From Orychophragmus violaceus (lineage: Eukaryota; Streptophyta; Magnoliopsida; Brassicales; Brassicaceae), in the NCBI GenBank assembly GCA_030180135.1, contig CM058237.1:107151904-107215903 (forward strand): a DNA stretch of 64,000 nucleotides. The letters run 5' to 3'. The stretch's first letter is position 1, and the number at the start of each line of letters is the position of its first letter. The translations under genes and the position numbers were made by a program. The notes beneath the pieces are model-generated. The model saw nothing but the letters and a program-made list of their open reading frames with translations, was not told where the DNA came from and searched no databases. Shown here piece by piece: positions 26,901-39,559 of the stretch.

Positions 26901-29900
26901 ACAGGATGGATTATCCTGACCAGATGCACCGCCGAGAAGGATTCTAAGGCCAAAATGCAAGTTTCCATGACCCTGGAAGAATTGGATCGAGTTTTTTTGA
27001 AACTATCATGACCAAAACCCTTAAAATGGGATATAAAAGAGGTCTGGTGAAGAAATTGGTGGAAAACAAATGACCCGAAAAACCCGTCTATACACCGTGG
27101 GAAGGTTATAGCCTACCGAGAACCAAGGTTCCTTGACCCGAAAAAATTGACTCGAGTTTTTTTGAAACTATCAAGACCCAAACCTCTCAAATGGATAACA
27201 AAGAGGTGTGGTGAAGAAATTGGTGGAAAAAACAATGACGGGATAGGATAAACTGATTCTATCCACCGGGGGAAGGATCCTAAGGCCAAAACCTCCTAAT
27301 GGACTGACGGGAAGGACTATCTCGGCCATACTGACTAACGGGATGGATTATCCTGACCAGATGCACCGCCGAGAAGGATTCTAAGGCCAAAATGCAAGTT
27401 TCCATGACCCAGGAAGAATTGGATCGAGTTTTTTTGAAACTATCATGACCAAAACCCTTAAAATGGGATATAAAAGAGGTCTGGTGAAGAAATTGGTGGA
27501 AAACAAATGACCCGAAAAACCTGTCTATACACCGTGGGAAGGTTATAGCCTACCGAGAACCAAGGTTCCATGACCCGAAATAATTGACTCGAGTTTTTTT
27601 GAAACTATCAAGACCCAAACCTCTCAAATGGATAACAAAGAGGTCTGGTGAAGAAATTGGTGGAAAAAAATGACCCGAAAAACCCGTCTATACACCGTGG
27701 GAAGGTTATAGCCTACCGAGAACCAAGGTTCCATGACCCGAAAAAAATTGACTCGAGTTTTTTTGAAACTATCAAGACCCAAACCTCTCAAATGGATAAC
27801 AAAGAGGTCTGGTGAAAAAATTGGTGGAAAAAACAATGACGGGATAGGATAAACTGATTCTATCCACCGGGGGAAGGATCCTAAGGCCAAAACCTCCTAA
27901 TAGACTGACGGGAAGGACTATCTCGGCCATACTGACTAACGGGATGGATTATCCTGACCAGATGCACCGCCGAGAAGGATTCTAAGGCCAAAATGCAAGT
28001 TTCCATGACCCAGGAAGAATTGGATCGAGTTTTTTTGAAACTATCATGACCAAAACCCTTAAAATGCGATATAAAAGAGGTCTGGTGAAGAAATTGGTGG
28101 AAAACAAATGACCCGAAAAACCCGTCTATACACCGTGGGAAGGTTATAGCCTACCGAGAACCAAGGTTCCATGACCCGAAATAATTGACTCGAGTTTTTT
28201 TGAAACTATCAAGACCCAAACCTCTCAAATGGATAACAAAGAGGTCTGGTGAAGAAATTGGTGGAAAACAAATGACCCGAAAAACCCGTCTATACACCGT
28301 GGGAAGGTTATAGCCTACCGAGAACCAAGGTTCCATGACCCGAAAAAAATTGACTCGAGTTTTTTTGAAACTATCAAGACCCAAACCTCTCAAATGGATA
28401 ACAAAGAGGTCTGGTGAAAAAATTGGTGGAAAAAACAATGACGGGATAGGATAAACTGATTCTATCCACCGGGGGAAGGATCCTAAGGCCAAAACCTCCT
28501 AATAGACTGACGGGAAGGACTATCTCGGCCATACTGACTAACGGGATGGATTATCCTGACCAGATGCACCGCCGAGAAGGATTCTAAGGCCAAAATGCAA
28601 GTTTCCATGACCCAGGAAGAATTGGATCGAGTTTTTTTGAAACTATCATGACCAAAACCCTTAAAATGGGATATAAAAGAGGTATGGTGAAGAAATTGGT
28701 GGAAAACAAATGACCCGAAAAACCCGTCTATACACCGTGGGAAGGTTATAGCCTACCGAGAACCAAGGTTCCATGACCCGAAATAATTGACTCGAGTTTT
28801 TTTGAAACTATCAAGACCCAAACCTCTCAAATAGATAACAAAGAGGTCTGGTGAAGAAATTGGTGGAAAACAAATGACCCGAAAAACCCGTCTATACACC
28901 GTGGGAAGGTTATAGCCTACCGAGAACCAAGGTTCCATGACCCGAAAAAAATTGACTCGAGTTTTTTTGAAACTATCAAGACCCAAACCTCTCAAATGGA
29001 TAACAAAGAGGTCTGGTGAAAAAATTGGTGGAAAAAACAATGACGGGATAGGATAAACTGATTCTATCCACCGGGGGAAGGATCCTAAGGCCAAAACCTC
29101 CTAATAGACTGACGGGAAGGACTATCTCGGCCATACTGACTAACGGGATGGATTATCCTGACCAGATGCACCGCCGAGAAGGATTCTAAGGCCAAAATGC
29201 AAGTTTCCATGACCCAGGAAGAATTGGATCGAGTTTTTTTGAAACTATCATGACCAAAACCCTTAAAATGGGATATAAAAGAGGTCTGGTGAAGAAATTG
29301 GTGGAAAACAAATGACCCGAAAAACCCGTCTATACACCGTGGGAAGGTTATAGCCTACCGAGAACCAAGGTTCCATGACCCGAAATAATTGACTCGAGTT
29401 TTTTTGAAACTATCAAGACCCAAACCTCTCAAATGGATAACAAAGAGGTCTGGTGAAGAAATTGGTGGAAAACAAATGACCCGAAAAACCCGTCTATACA
29501 CCGTGGGAAGGTTATAGCCTACCGAGAACCAAGGTTCCATGACCCGAAAAAAATTGACTCGAGTTTTTTTGAAACTATCAAGACCCAAACCTCTCAAATG
29601 GATAACAAAGAGGTCTGGTGAAAAAATTGGTGGAAAAAACAATGACGGGATAGGATAAACTGATTCTATCCACCGGGGGAAGGATCCTAAGGCCAAAACC
29701 TCCTAATAGACTGACGGGAAGGACTATCTCGGCCATACTGACTAACGGGATGGATTATCCTGACCAGATGCACCGCCGAGAAGGATTCTAAGGCCAAAAT
29801 GCAAGTTTCCATGACCCAGGAAGAATTGGATCGAGTTTTTTTGAAACTATCATGACCAAAACCCTTAAAATGGGATATAAAAGAGGTCTGGTGAAGAAAT

Positions 29901-31415
29901 TGGTGGAAAACAAATGACCCGAAAAACCCGTCTATACACCGTGGGAAGGTTATAGCCTACCGAGAACCAAGGTTCCATGACCCGAAATAATTGACTCGAC
30001 TTTTTTTGAAACTATCAAGACCCAAACCTCTCAAATGGATAACAAAGAGGTCTGGTGAAGAAATTGGTGGAAAACAAATGACCCGAAAAACCCGTCTATA
30101 CACCGTGGGAAGGTTATAGCCTACCGAGAACCAAGGTTCCATGACCCGAAAAAAATTGACTCGAGTTTTTTTGAAACTATCAAGACCCAAACCTCTCAAA
30201 TGGATAACAAAGAGGTCTGGTGAAAAAATTGGTGGAAAAAACAATGACGGGATAGGATAAACTGATTCTATCCACCGGGGGAAGGATCCTAAGGCCAAAA
30301 CCTCCTAATAGACTGACGGGAAGGACTATCTCGGCCATACTGACTAACGGGATGGATTATCCTGACCAGATGCACCGCCGAGAAGGATTCTAAGGCCAAA
30401 ATGCAAGTTTCCATGACCCAGGAAGAATTGGATCGAGTTTTTTTGAAACTATCATGACCAAAACCCTTAAAATGGGATATAAAAGAGGTATGGTGAAGAA
30501 ATTGGTGGAAAACAAATGACCCGAAAAACCCGTCTATACACCGTGGGAAGGTTATAGCCTACCGAGAACCAAGGTTCCATGACCCGAAATAATTGACTCG
30601 AGTTTTTTTGAAACTATCAAGACCCAAACCTCTCAAATAGATAACAAAGAGGTCTGGTGAAGAAATTGGTGGAAAACAAATGACCCGAAAAACCCGTCTA
30701 TACACCGTGGGAAGGTTATAGCCTACCGAGAACCAAGGTTCCATGACCCGAAAAAAATTGACTCGAGTTTTTTTGAAACTATCAAGACCCAAACCTCTCA
30801 AATGGATAACAAAGAGGTCTGGTGAAAAAATTGGTGGAAAAAACAATGACGGGATAGGATAAACTGATTCTATCCACCGGGGGAAGGATCCTAAGGCCAA
30901 AACCTCCTAATAGACTGACGGGAAGGACTATCTCGGCCATACTGACTAACGGGATGGATTATCCTGACCAGATGCACCGCCGAGAAGGATTCTAAGGCCA
31001 AAATGCAAGTTTCCATGACCCAGGAAGAATTGGATCGAGTTTTTTTGAAACTATCATGACCAAAACCCTTAAAATGGGATATAAAAGAGGTCTGGTGAAG
31101 AAATTGGTGGAAAACAAATGACCCGAAAAACCCGTCTATACACCGTGGGAAGGTTATAGCCTACCGAGAACCAAGGTTCCATGACCCGAAATAATTGACT
31201 CGAGTTTTTTTGAAACTATCAAGACCCAAACCTCTCAAATGGATAACAAAGAGGTCTGGTGAAGAAATTGGTGGAAAAAAAATGACCCGAAAAACCCGTC
31301 TATACACCGTGGGAAGGTTATAGCCTACCGAGAACCAAGGTTCCATGACCCGAAAAAAATTGACTCGAGTTTTTTTGAAACTATCAAGACCCAAACCTCT
31401 CAAATGGATAACAAA
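23655..31415. repeat. 7761-bp segmental duplication, copy 2
   Basis: Reproduces copy 1 unit by unit, including the CCTACTAATAG variant (near 25381), the T6 tract (near 26556), AAAATGCGAT (near 28064), the CTCGAC-T7 variant (30.0 kb, matching 22.24 kb) and the one-base deletion GGATAACTG (31.46 kb, matching 23.70 kb). A difference near 24.33-24.56 kb (AAAACCCTT and GACCAGAAAAACCC against AAAGCCCTT and GACCCGAAAAACCC) shows the copies have begun to diverge or converted locally. Confidence 0.92.
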
Positions 31416-34400
31416 GAGGCCTGGTAAAGAAATTGGTGGAAAAAACAATGACGGGATAGGATAACTGATTCTATCCACCGGAGGAAGGATCCTAAGGCCA
31501 AAACCTCCTAATGGACTGACGGGAAGGACTATCTCGGCCATACTGACTAACAGGATGGATTATCCTGACCAGATGCACCGCCGAGAAGGATTCTAAGGCC
31601 AAAATGCAAGTTTCCATGACCCTGGAAGAATTGGATCGAGTTTTTTTGAAACTATCATGACCAAAACCCTTAAAATGGGATATAAAAGAGGTCTGGTGAA
31701 GAAATTGGTGGAAAACAAATGACCCGAAAAACCCGTCTATACACCGTGGGAAGGTTATAGCCTACCGAGAACCAAGGTTCCTTGACCCGAAAAAATTGAC
31801 TCGAGTTTTTTTGAAACTATCAAGACCCAAACCTCTCAAATGGATAACAAAGAGGTGTGGTGAAGAAATTGGTGGAAAAAACAATGACGGGATAGGATAA
31901 ACTGATTCTATCCACCGGGGGAAGGATCCTAAGGCCAAAACCTCCTAATGGACTGACGGGAAGGACTATCTCGGCCATACTTACTAACGGGATGGATTAT
32001 CCTGACCAGATGCACCGCCGAGAAGGATTCTAAGGCCAAAATGCAAGTTTCCATGACCCAGGAAGAATTGGATCGACTTTTTTTGAAACTATCATGACCA
32101 AAGCCCTTAAAATGGGATATAAAAGAGGTCTGGTGAAGAAATTGGTGGAAAACAAATGACCCAAAAAACCCGTCTATACACCGTGGGAATGTTATAGCCT
32201 ACCGAGAACCAAGGTTCCATGACCCGAAATAATTGACTCGAGTTTTTTTGAAACTATCAAGACCCAAACCTCTCAAATGGATAACAAAGAGGTCTGGTGA
32301 AGAAATTGGTGGAAAAAAAATGACCCGAAAAACCCGTCTATACACCGTGGGAAGGTTATAGCCTACCGAGAACCAAGGTTCCATGACCCGAAAAAAATTG
32401 ACTCGAGTTTTTTTGAAACTATCAAGACCCAAACCTCTCAAATGGATAACAAAGAGGTCTGGTGAAAAAATTGGTGGAAACAATAATGACGGGATAGGAT
32501 AAACTGATTCTATCCACCGGGGGAAGGATCCTAAGGCCAAAACCTCCTAATAGACTGACGGGAAGGACTATCTCGGCCATACTGACTAACGGGATGGATT
32601 ATCCTGACCAGATGCACCGCCGAGAAGGATTCTAAGGCCAAAATGCAAGTTTCCATGACCCAGGAAGAATTGGATCGAGTTTTTTTGAAACTATCATGAC
32701 CAAAACCCTTAAAATGGGATATAAAAGAGGTCTGGTGAAGAAATTGGTGGAAAACAAATGACCCGAAAAACCTGTCTATACACCGTGGGAAGGTTATAGC
32801 CTACCGAGAACCAAGGTTCCTTGACCCGAAAAAATTGACTCGAGTTTTTTTGAAACTATCAAGACCCAAACCTCTTAAATGGATAACAAAGAGGTCTGGT
32901 GAAGAAATTGGTGGAAAAAAATGACCCGAAAAACCCGTCTATACACCGTGGGAAGGTTATAGCCTACCGAGAACCAAGGTTCCTTGACCCGAAAAAATTG
33001 ACTCGAGTTTTTTTGAAACTATCAAGACCCAAACCTCTCAAATGGATAACAAAGAGGTCTGGTGAAAAAATTGGTGGAAAAAACAATGACGAGATAGGAT
33101 AAACTGATTCTATCCACCAGGGGAAGGATCCTAAGGCCAAAACCTCCTAATAGACTGACGGGAAGAACTATCTCGGCCATACTGACTAACGGGATGGATT
33201 ATCCTGACCAGATGCACCGCCGAGAAGGATTCTAAGGCCAAAATGCAAGTTTCCATGACCCAGGAAGAATTGGATCGAGTTTTTTTGAAACTATCATGAC
33301 CAAAACCCTTAAAATGGGATATAAAAGAGGTCTGGTGAAGAAATTGGTGGAAAACAAATGACCCGAAAAACCCGTCTATACACCGTGGGAAGGTTATAGC
33401 CTACCGAGAACCAAGGTTCCTTGACCCGAAAAAATTGACTCGAGTTTTTTTGAAACTATCAAGACCCATACCTCTCAAATGGATAACAAAGAGGTCTGGT
33501 GAAGAAATTGGTGGAAAAAACAATGACGGGATAGGATAAACTGATTCTATCCACCGGGGGAAGGATCCTAAGGCCAAAACCTCCTAATGGACCGACGGGA
33601 AGGACTATCTCGGCCATACTGACTAACGGGATGGATTATCCTGACCAGATGCACCGCCGAGAAGAATTCTAAGGCCAAAATGCAAGTTTCCATGACCCAG
33701 GAAGAATTGGATCGAGTTTTTTTGAAACTATCATGACCAAAACCCTTAAAATGGGATATAAAAGAGGTCTGGTGAAGAAATTGGTGGAAAACAAATGACC
33801 CGAAAAACCCGTCTATACACCGTGGGAAGGTTATAGCCTACCGAGAACCAAGGTTCCTTGACCCGAAAAAATTGACTCGAGTTTTTTTGAAACTATCAAG
33901 ACCCAAACCTCTCAAATGGATAACAAAGAGGTCTGGTGAAGAAATTGGTGGAAAAAACAATGACGGGATAGGATAAACTGATTCTATCCACCGGGGGAAG
34001 GATCCTAAGGCCAAAACCTCCTAATGGACTGACGGGAAGGACTATCTCGGCCATACTTACTAACAGGATGGATTATCCTGACCAGATGCACCGCCGAGAA
34101 GGATTCTAAGGCCAAAATGCAAGTTTCCATGACCCTGGAAGAATTGGATCGAGTTTTTTTGAAACTATCATGACCAAAACCCTTAAAATGGGATATAAAA
34201 GAGGTCTGGTGAAGAAATTGGTGGAAAACAAATGACCCGAAAAACCCGTCTATACACCGTGGGAAGGTTATAGCCTACCGAGAACCAAGGTTCCTTGACC
34301 CGAAAAAATTGACTCGAGTTTTTTTGAAACTATCAAGACCCAAACCTCTCAAATGGATAACAAAGAGGTGTGGTGAAGAAATTGGTGGAAAAAACAATGA

Positions 34401-36900
34401 CGGGATAGGATAAACTGATTCTATCCACCGGGGGAAGGATCCTAAGGCCAAAACCTCCTAATGGACTGACGGGAAGGACTATCTCGGCCATACTGACTAA
34501 CGGGATGGATTATCCTGACCAGATGCACCGCCGAGAAGGATTCTAAGGCCAAAATGCAAGTTTCCATGACCCAGGAAGAATTGGATCGAGTTTTTTTGAA
34601 ACTATCATGACCAAAACCCTTAAAATGGGATATAAAAGAGGTCTGGTGAAGAAATTGGTGGAAAACAAATGACCCGAAAAACCCGTCTATACACCGTGGG
34701 AAGGTTATAGCCTACCGAGAACCAAGGTTCCATGACCCGAAATAATTGACTCGAGTTTTTTTGAAACTATCAAGACCCAAACCTCTCAAATGGATAACAA
34801 AGAGGTCTGGTGAAGAAATTGGTGGAAAAAAAATGACCCGAAAAACCCGTCTATACACCGTGGGAAGGTTATAGCCTACCGAGAACCAAGGTTCCATGAC
34901 CCGAAAAAAATTGACTCGAGTTTTTTTGAAACTATCAAGACCCAAACCTCTCAAATGGATAACAAAGAGGTCTGGTGAAAAAATTGGTGGAAAAAACAAT
35001 GACGGGATAGGATAAACTGATTCTATCCACCGGGGGAAGGATCCTAAGGCCAAAACCTCCTAATAGACTGACGGGAAGGACTATCTCGGCCATACTGACT
35101 AACGGGATGGATTATCCTGACCAGATGCACCGCCGAGAAGGATTCTAAGGCCAAAATGCAAGTTTCCATGACCCAGGAAGAATTGGATCGAGTTTTTTTG
35201 AAACTATCATGACCAAAACCCTTAAAATGCGATATAAAAGAGGTCTGGTGAAGAAATTGGTGGAAAACAAATGACCCGAAAAACCCGTCTATACACCGTG
35301 GGAAGGTTATAGCCTACCGAGAACCAAGGTTCCATGACCCGAAATAATTGACTCGAGTTTTTTTGAAACTATCAAGACCCAAACCTCTCAAATGGATAAC
35401 AAAGAGGTCTGGTGAAGAAATTGGTGGAAAACAAATGACCCGAAAAACCCGTCTATACACCGTGGGAAGGTTATAGCCTACCGAGAACCAAGGTTCCATG
35501 ACCCGAAAAAAATTGACTCGAGTTTTTTTGAAACTATCAAGACCCAAACCTCTCAAATGGATAACAAAGAGGTCTGGTGAAAAAATTGGTGGAAAAAACA
35601 ATGACGGGATAGGATAAACTGATTCTATCCACCGGGGGAAGGATCCTAAGGCCAAAACCTCCTAATAGACTGACGGGAAGGACTATCTCGGCCATACTGA
35701 CTAACGGGATGGATTATCCTGACCAGATGCACCGCCGAGAAGGATTCTAAGGCCAAAATGCAAGTTTCCATGACCCAGGAAGAATTGGATCGAGTTTTTT
35801 TGAAACTATCATGACCAAAACCCTTAAAATGCGATATAAAAGAGGTCTGGTGAAGAAATTGGTGGAAAACAAATGACCCGAAAAACCCGTCTATACACCG
35901 TGGGAAGGTTATAGCCTACCGAGAACCAAGGTTCCATGACCCGAAATAATTGACTCGAGTTTTTTTGAAACTATCAAGACCCAAACCTCTCAAATGGATA
36001 ACAAAGAGGTCTGGTGAAGAAATTGGTGGAAAACAAATGACCCGAAAAACCCGTCTATACACCGTGGGAAGGTTATAGCCTACCGAGAACCAAGGTTCCA
36101 TGACCCGAAAAAAATTGACTCGAGTTTTTTTGAAACTATCAAGACCCAAACCTCTCAAATGGATAACAAAGAGGTCTGGTGAAAAAATTGGTGGAAAAAA
36201 CAATGACGGGATAGGATAAACTGATTCTATCCACCGGGGGAAGGATCCTAAGGCCAAAACCTCCTAATAGACTGACGGGAAGGACTATCTCGGCCATACT
36301 GACTAACGGGATGGATTATCCTGACCAGATGCACCGCCGAGAAGGATTCTAAGGCCAAAATGCAAGTTTCCATGACCCAGGAAGAATTGGATCGAGTTTT
36401 TTTGAAACTATCATGACCAAAACCCTTAAAATGGGATTTAAAAGAGGTCTGGTGAAGAAATTGGTGGAAAACAAATGACCCGAAAAACCCGTCTATACAC
36501 CGTGGGAAGGTTATAGCCTACCGAGAACCAAGGTTCCATGACCCGAAATAATTGACTCGAGTTTTTTTGAAACTATCAAGACCCAAACCTCTCAAATAGA
36601 TAACAAAGAGGTCTGGTGAAGAAATTGGTGGAAAACAAATGACCCGAAAAACCCGTCTATACACCGTGGGAAGGTTATAGCCTACCGAGAACCAAGGTTC
36701 CATGACCCGAAAAAAATTGACTCGAGTTTTTTTGAAACTATCAAGACCCAAACCTCTCAAATGGATAACAAAGAGGTCTGGTGAAAAAATTGGTGGAAAA
36801 AACAATGACGGGATAGGATAAACTGATTCTATCCACCGGGGGAAGGATCCTAAGGCCAAAACCTCCTAATAGACTGACGGGAAGGACTATCTCGGCCATA
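31416..36900. repeat. Shortened third copy of the 7761-bp segment
   Basis: The third GAGGCCTGGTAAAG at 31416 is again 7761 bp on. The copy follows the others through 33.1 kb but has only one of the two A1-A1-B units, so later markers are shifted by about 7161 instead (GACCCATACC near 33466). AAAATGCGATA occurs twice (near 35226 and 35828) where the other copies have it once. Similarity to the master segment stops at about 36.9 kb, where a segment like that at 12.8-14.5 kb follows. Confidence 0.82.
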
Positions 36901-39559
36901 CTGACTAACGGGATGGATTATCCTGACCAGATGCACCGCCGAGAAGGATTCTAAGGCCAAAATGCAAGTTTCCATGACCCAGGAAGAATTGGATCGAGTT
37001 TTTTTGAAACTATCATGACCAAAACCCTTAAAATGGGATATAAAAGAGGTCTGGTGAAGAAATTGGTGGAAAACAAATGACCCGAAAAACCTGTCTATAC
37101 ACCGTGGGAAGGTTATAGCCTACCGAGAACCAAGGTTCCTTGACCCGAAAAAATTGACTCGAGTTTTTTTGAAACTATCAAGACCCAAACCTCTCAAATG
37201 GATAACAAAGAGGTGTGGTGAAGAAATTGGTGGAAAAAACAATGACGGGATAGGATAAACTGATTCTATCCACCGGAGGAAGGATCCTAAGGCCAAAACC
37301 TCCTAATGGACTGACGGGAAGGACTATCTCGGCCATACTGACTAACAGGATGGATTATCCTGACCAGTTGCACCGCCGAGAAGGATTCTAAGGCCAAAAT
37401 GCAAGTTTCCATGACCCTGGAAGAATTGGATCGAGTTTTTTTGAAACTATCATGACCAAAACCCTTAAAATGGGATATAAAAGAGGTCTGGTGAAGAAAT
37501 TGGTGGAAAACAAATGACCCGAAAAACCCGTCTATACACCGTGGGAAGGTTATAGCCTACCGAGAACCAAGGTTCCTTGACCCGAAAAAATTGACTCGAG
37601 TTTTTTTGAAACTATCAAGACCCAAACCTCTCAAATGGATAACAATGAGGTGTGGTGAAGAAATTGGTGGAAAAAACAATGACGGGATAGGATAAACTGA
37701 TTCTATCCACCGGGGGAAGGATCCTAAGGCCAAAACCTCCTAATGGACTGACGGGAAGGACTATCTCGGCCATACTGACTAACGGGATGGATTATCCTGA
37801 CCAGATGCACCGCCGAGAAGGATTCTAAGGCCAAAATGCAAGTTTCCATGACCCAGGAAGAATTGGATCGAGTTTTTTTGAAACTATCATGACCAAAGCC
37901 CTTAAAATGGGATATAAAAGAGGTCTGGTGAAGAAATTGGTGGAAAACAAATGACCCGAAAAACCCGTCTATACACCGTGGGAAGGTTATAGCCTACCGA
38001 GAACCAAGGTTCCATGACCCGAAATAATTGACTCGAGTTTTTTTGAAACTATCAAGACCCAAACCTCTCAAATGGATAACAAAGAGGTCTGGTGAAGAAA
38101 TTGGTGGAAAAAAATGACCCGAAAAACCCGTCTATACACCGTGGGAAGGTTATAGCCTACCGAGAACCAAGGTTCCATGACCCGAAAAAAATTGACTCGA
38201 GTTTTTTTGAAACTATCAAGACCCAAACCTCTCAAATGGATAACAAAGAGGTCTGGTGAAAAAATTGGTGGAAAAAACAATGACGGGATAGGATAAACTG
38301 ATTCTATCCACCGGGGGAAGGATCCTAAGGCCAAAACCTCCTAATAGACTGACGGGAAGGACTATCTCGGCCATACTGACTAACGGGATGGATTATCCTT
38401 ACTAGATGCACCGCCGAGAAGGATTCTAAGGCCAAAATGCAAGTTTCCATGACCCAGGAAGAATTGGATCGAGTTTTTTTGAAACTATCATGACCAAAAC
38501 CCTTAAAATGGGATATAAAAGAGGTCTGGTGAAGAAATTGGTGGAAAACAAATGACCCGAAAAACCCGTCTAAACACCGTGGGAAGGTTATAGCCTACCG
38601 AGAACCAAGGTTCCATGACCCGAAATAATTGACTCGAGTTTTTTTGAAACTATCAAGACCCAAACCTCTCAAATGGATAACAAAGAGGTCTGGTGAAGAA
38701 ATTGGTGGAAAAAAATGACCCGAAAAACCCGTCTATACACCGTGGGAAGGTTATAGCCTACCGAGAACCAAGGTTCCATGACCCGAAAAAAATTGACTCG
38801 AGTTTTTTTGAAACTATCAAGACCCAAACCTCTCAAATGGATAACAAAGAGGTCTGGTGAAAAAATTGGTGGAAAAAATAATGACGGGATAGGATAAACT
38901 GATTCTATCCACCGGGGGAAGGATCCTAAGGCCAAAACCTCCTAATAGACTGACGGGAAGGACTATCTCGGCCATACTGACTAACGGGATGGATTATCCT
39001 GACCAGATGCACCGCCGAGAAGGATTCTAAGGCCAAAATGCAAGTTTCCATGACCCAGGAAGAATTGGATCGAGTTTTTTTGAAACTATCATGACCAAAA
39101 CCCTTAAAATGGGATATAAAAGAGGTCTGGTGAAGAAATTGGTGGAAAAAAATGACCCGAAAAACCTGTCTATACACCGTGGGAAGGTTATAGCCTACCG
39201 AGAACCAAGGTTCCTTGACCCGAAAAAATTGACTCGAGTTTTTTTGAAACTATCAAGACCCAAACCTCTCAAATGGATAACAAAGAGGTGTGGTGAAGAA
39301 ATTGGTGGAAAAAACAATGACGGGATAGGATAAACTGATTCTATCCACCGGAGGAAGGATCCTAAGGCCAAAACCTCCTAATGGACTGACGGGAAGGACT
39401 ATCTCGGCCATACTGACTAACAGGATGGATTATCCTGACCAGATGCACCGCCGAGAAGGATTCTAAGGCCAAAATGCAAGTTTCCATGACCCTGGAAGAA
39501 TTGGATCGAGTTTTTTTGAAACTATCATGACCAAAACCCTTAAAATGGGATATAAAAGA

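Noticed and set aside
15894..36900. Segmental duplications as assembly artefacts
   Set aside because: Not excluded, but the copies have private differences and the third has a distinct unit loss, which is hard to get from simple assembly duplication.
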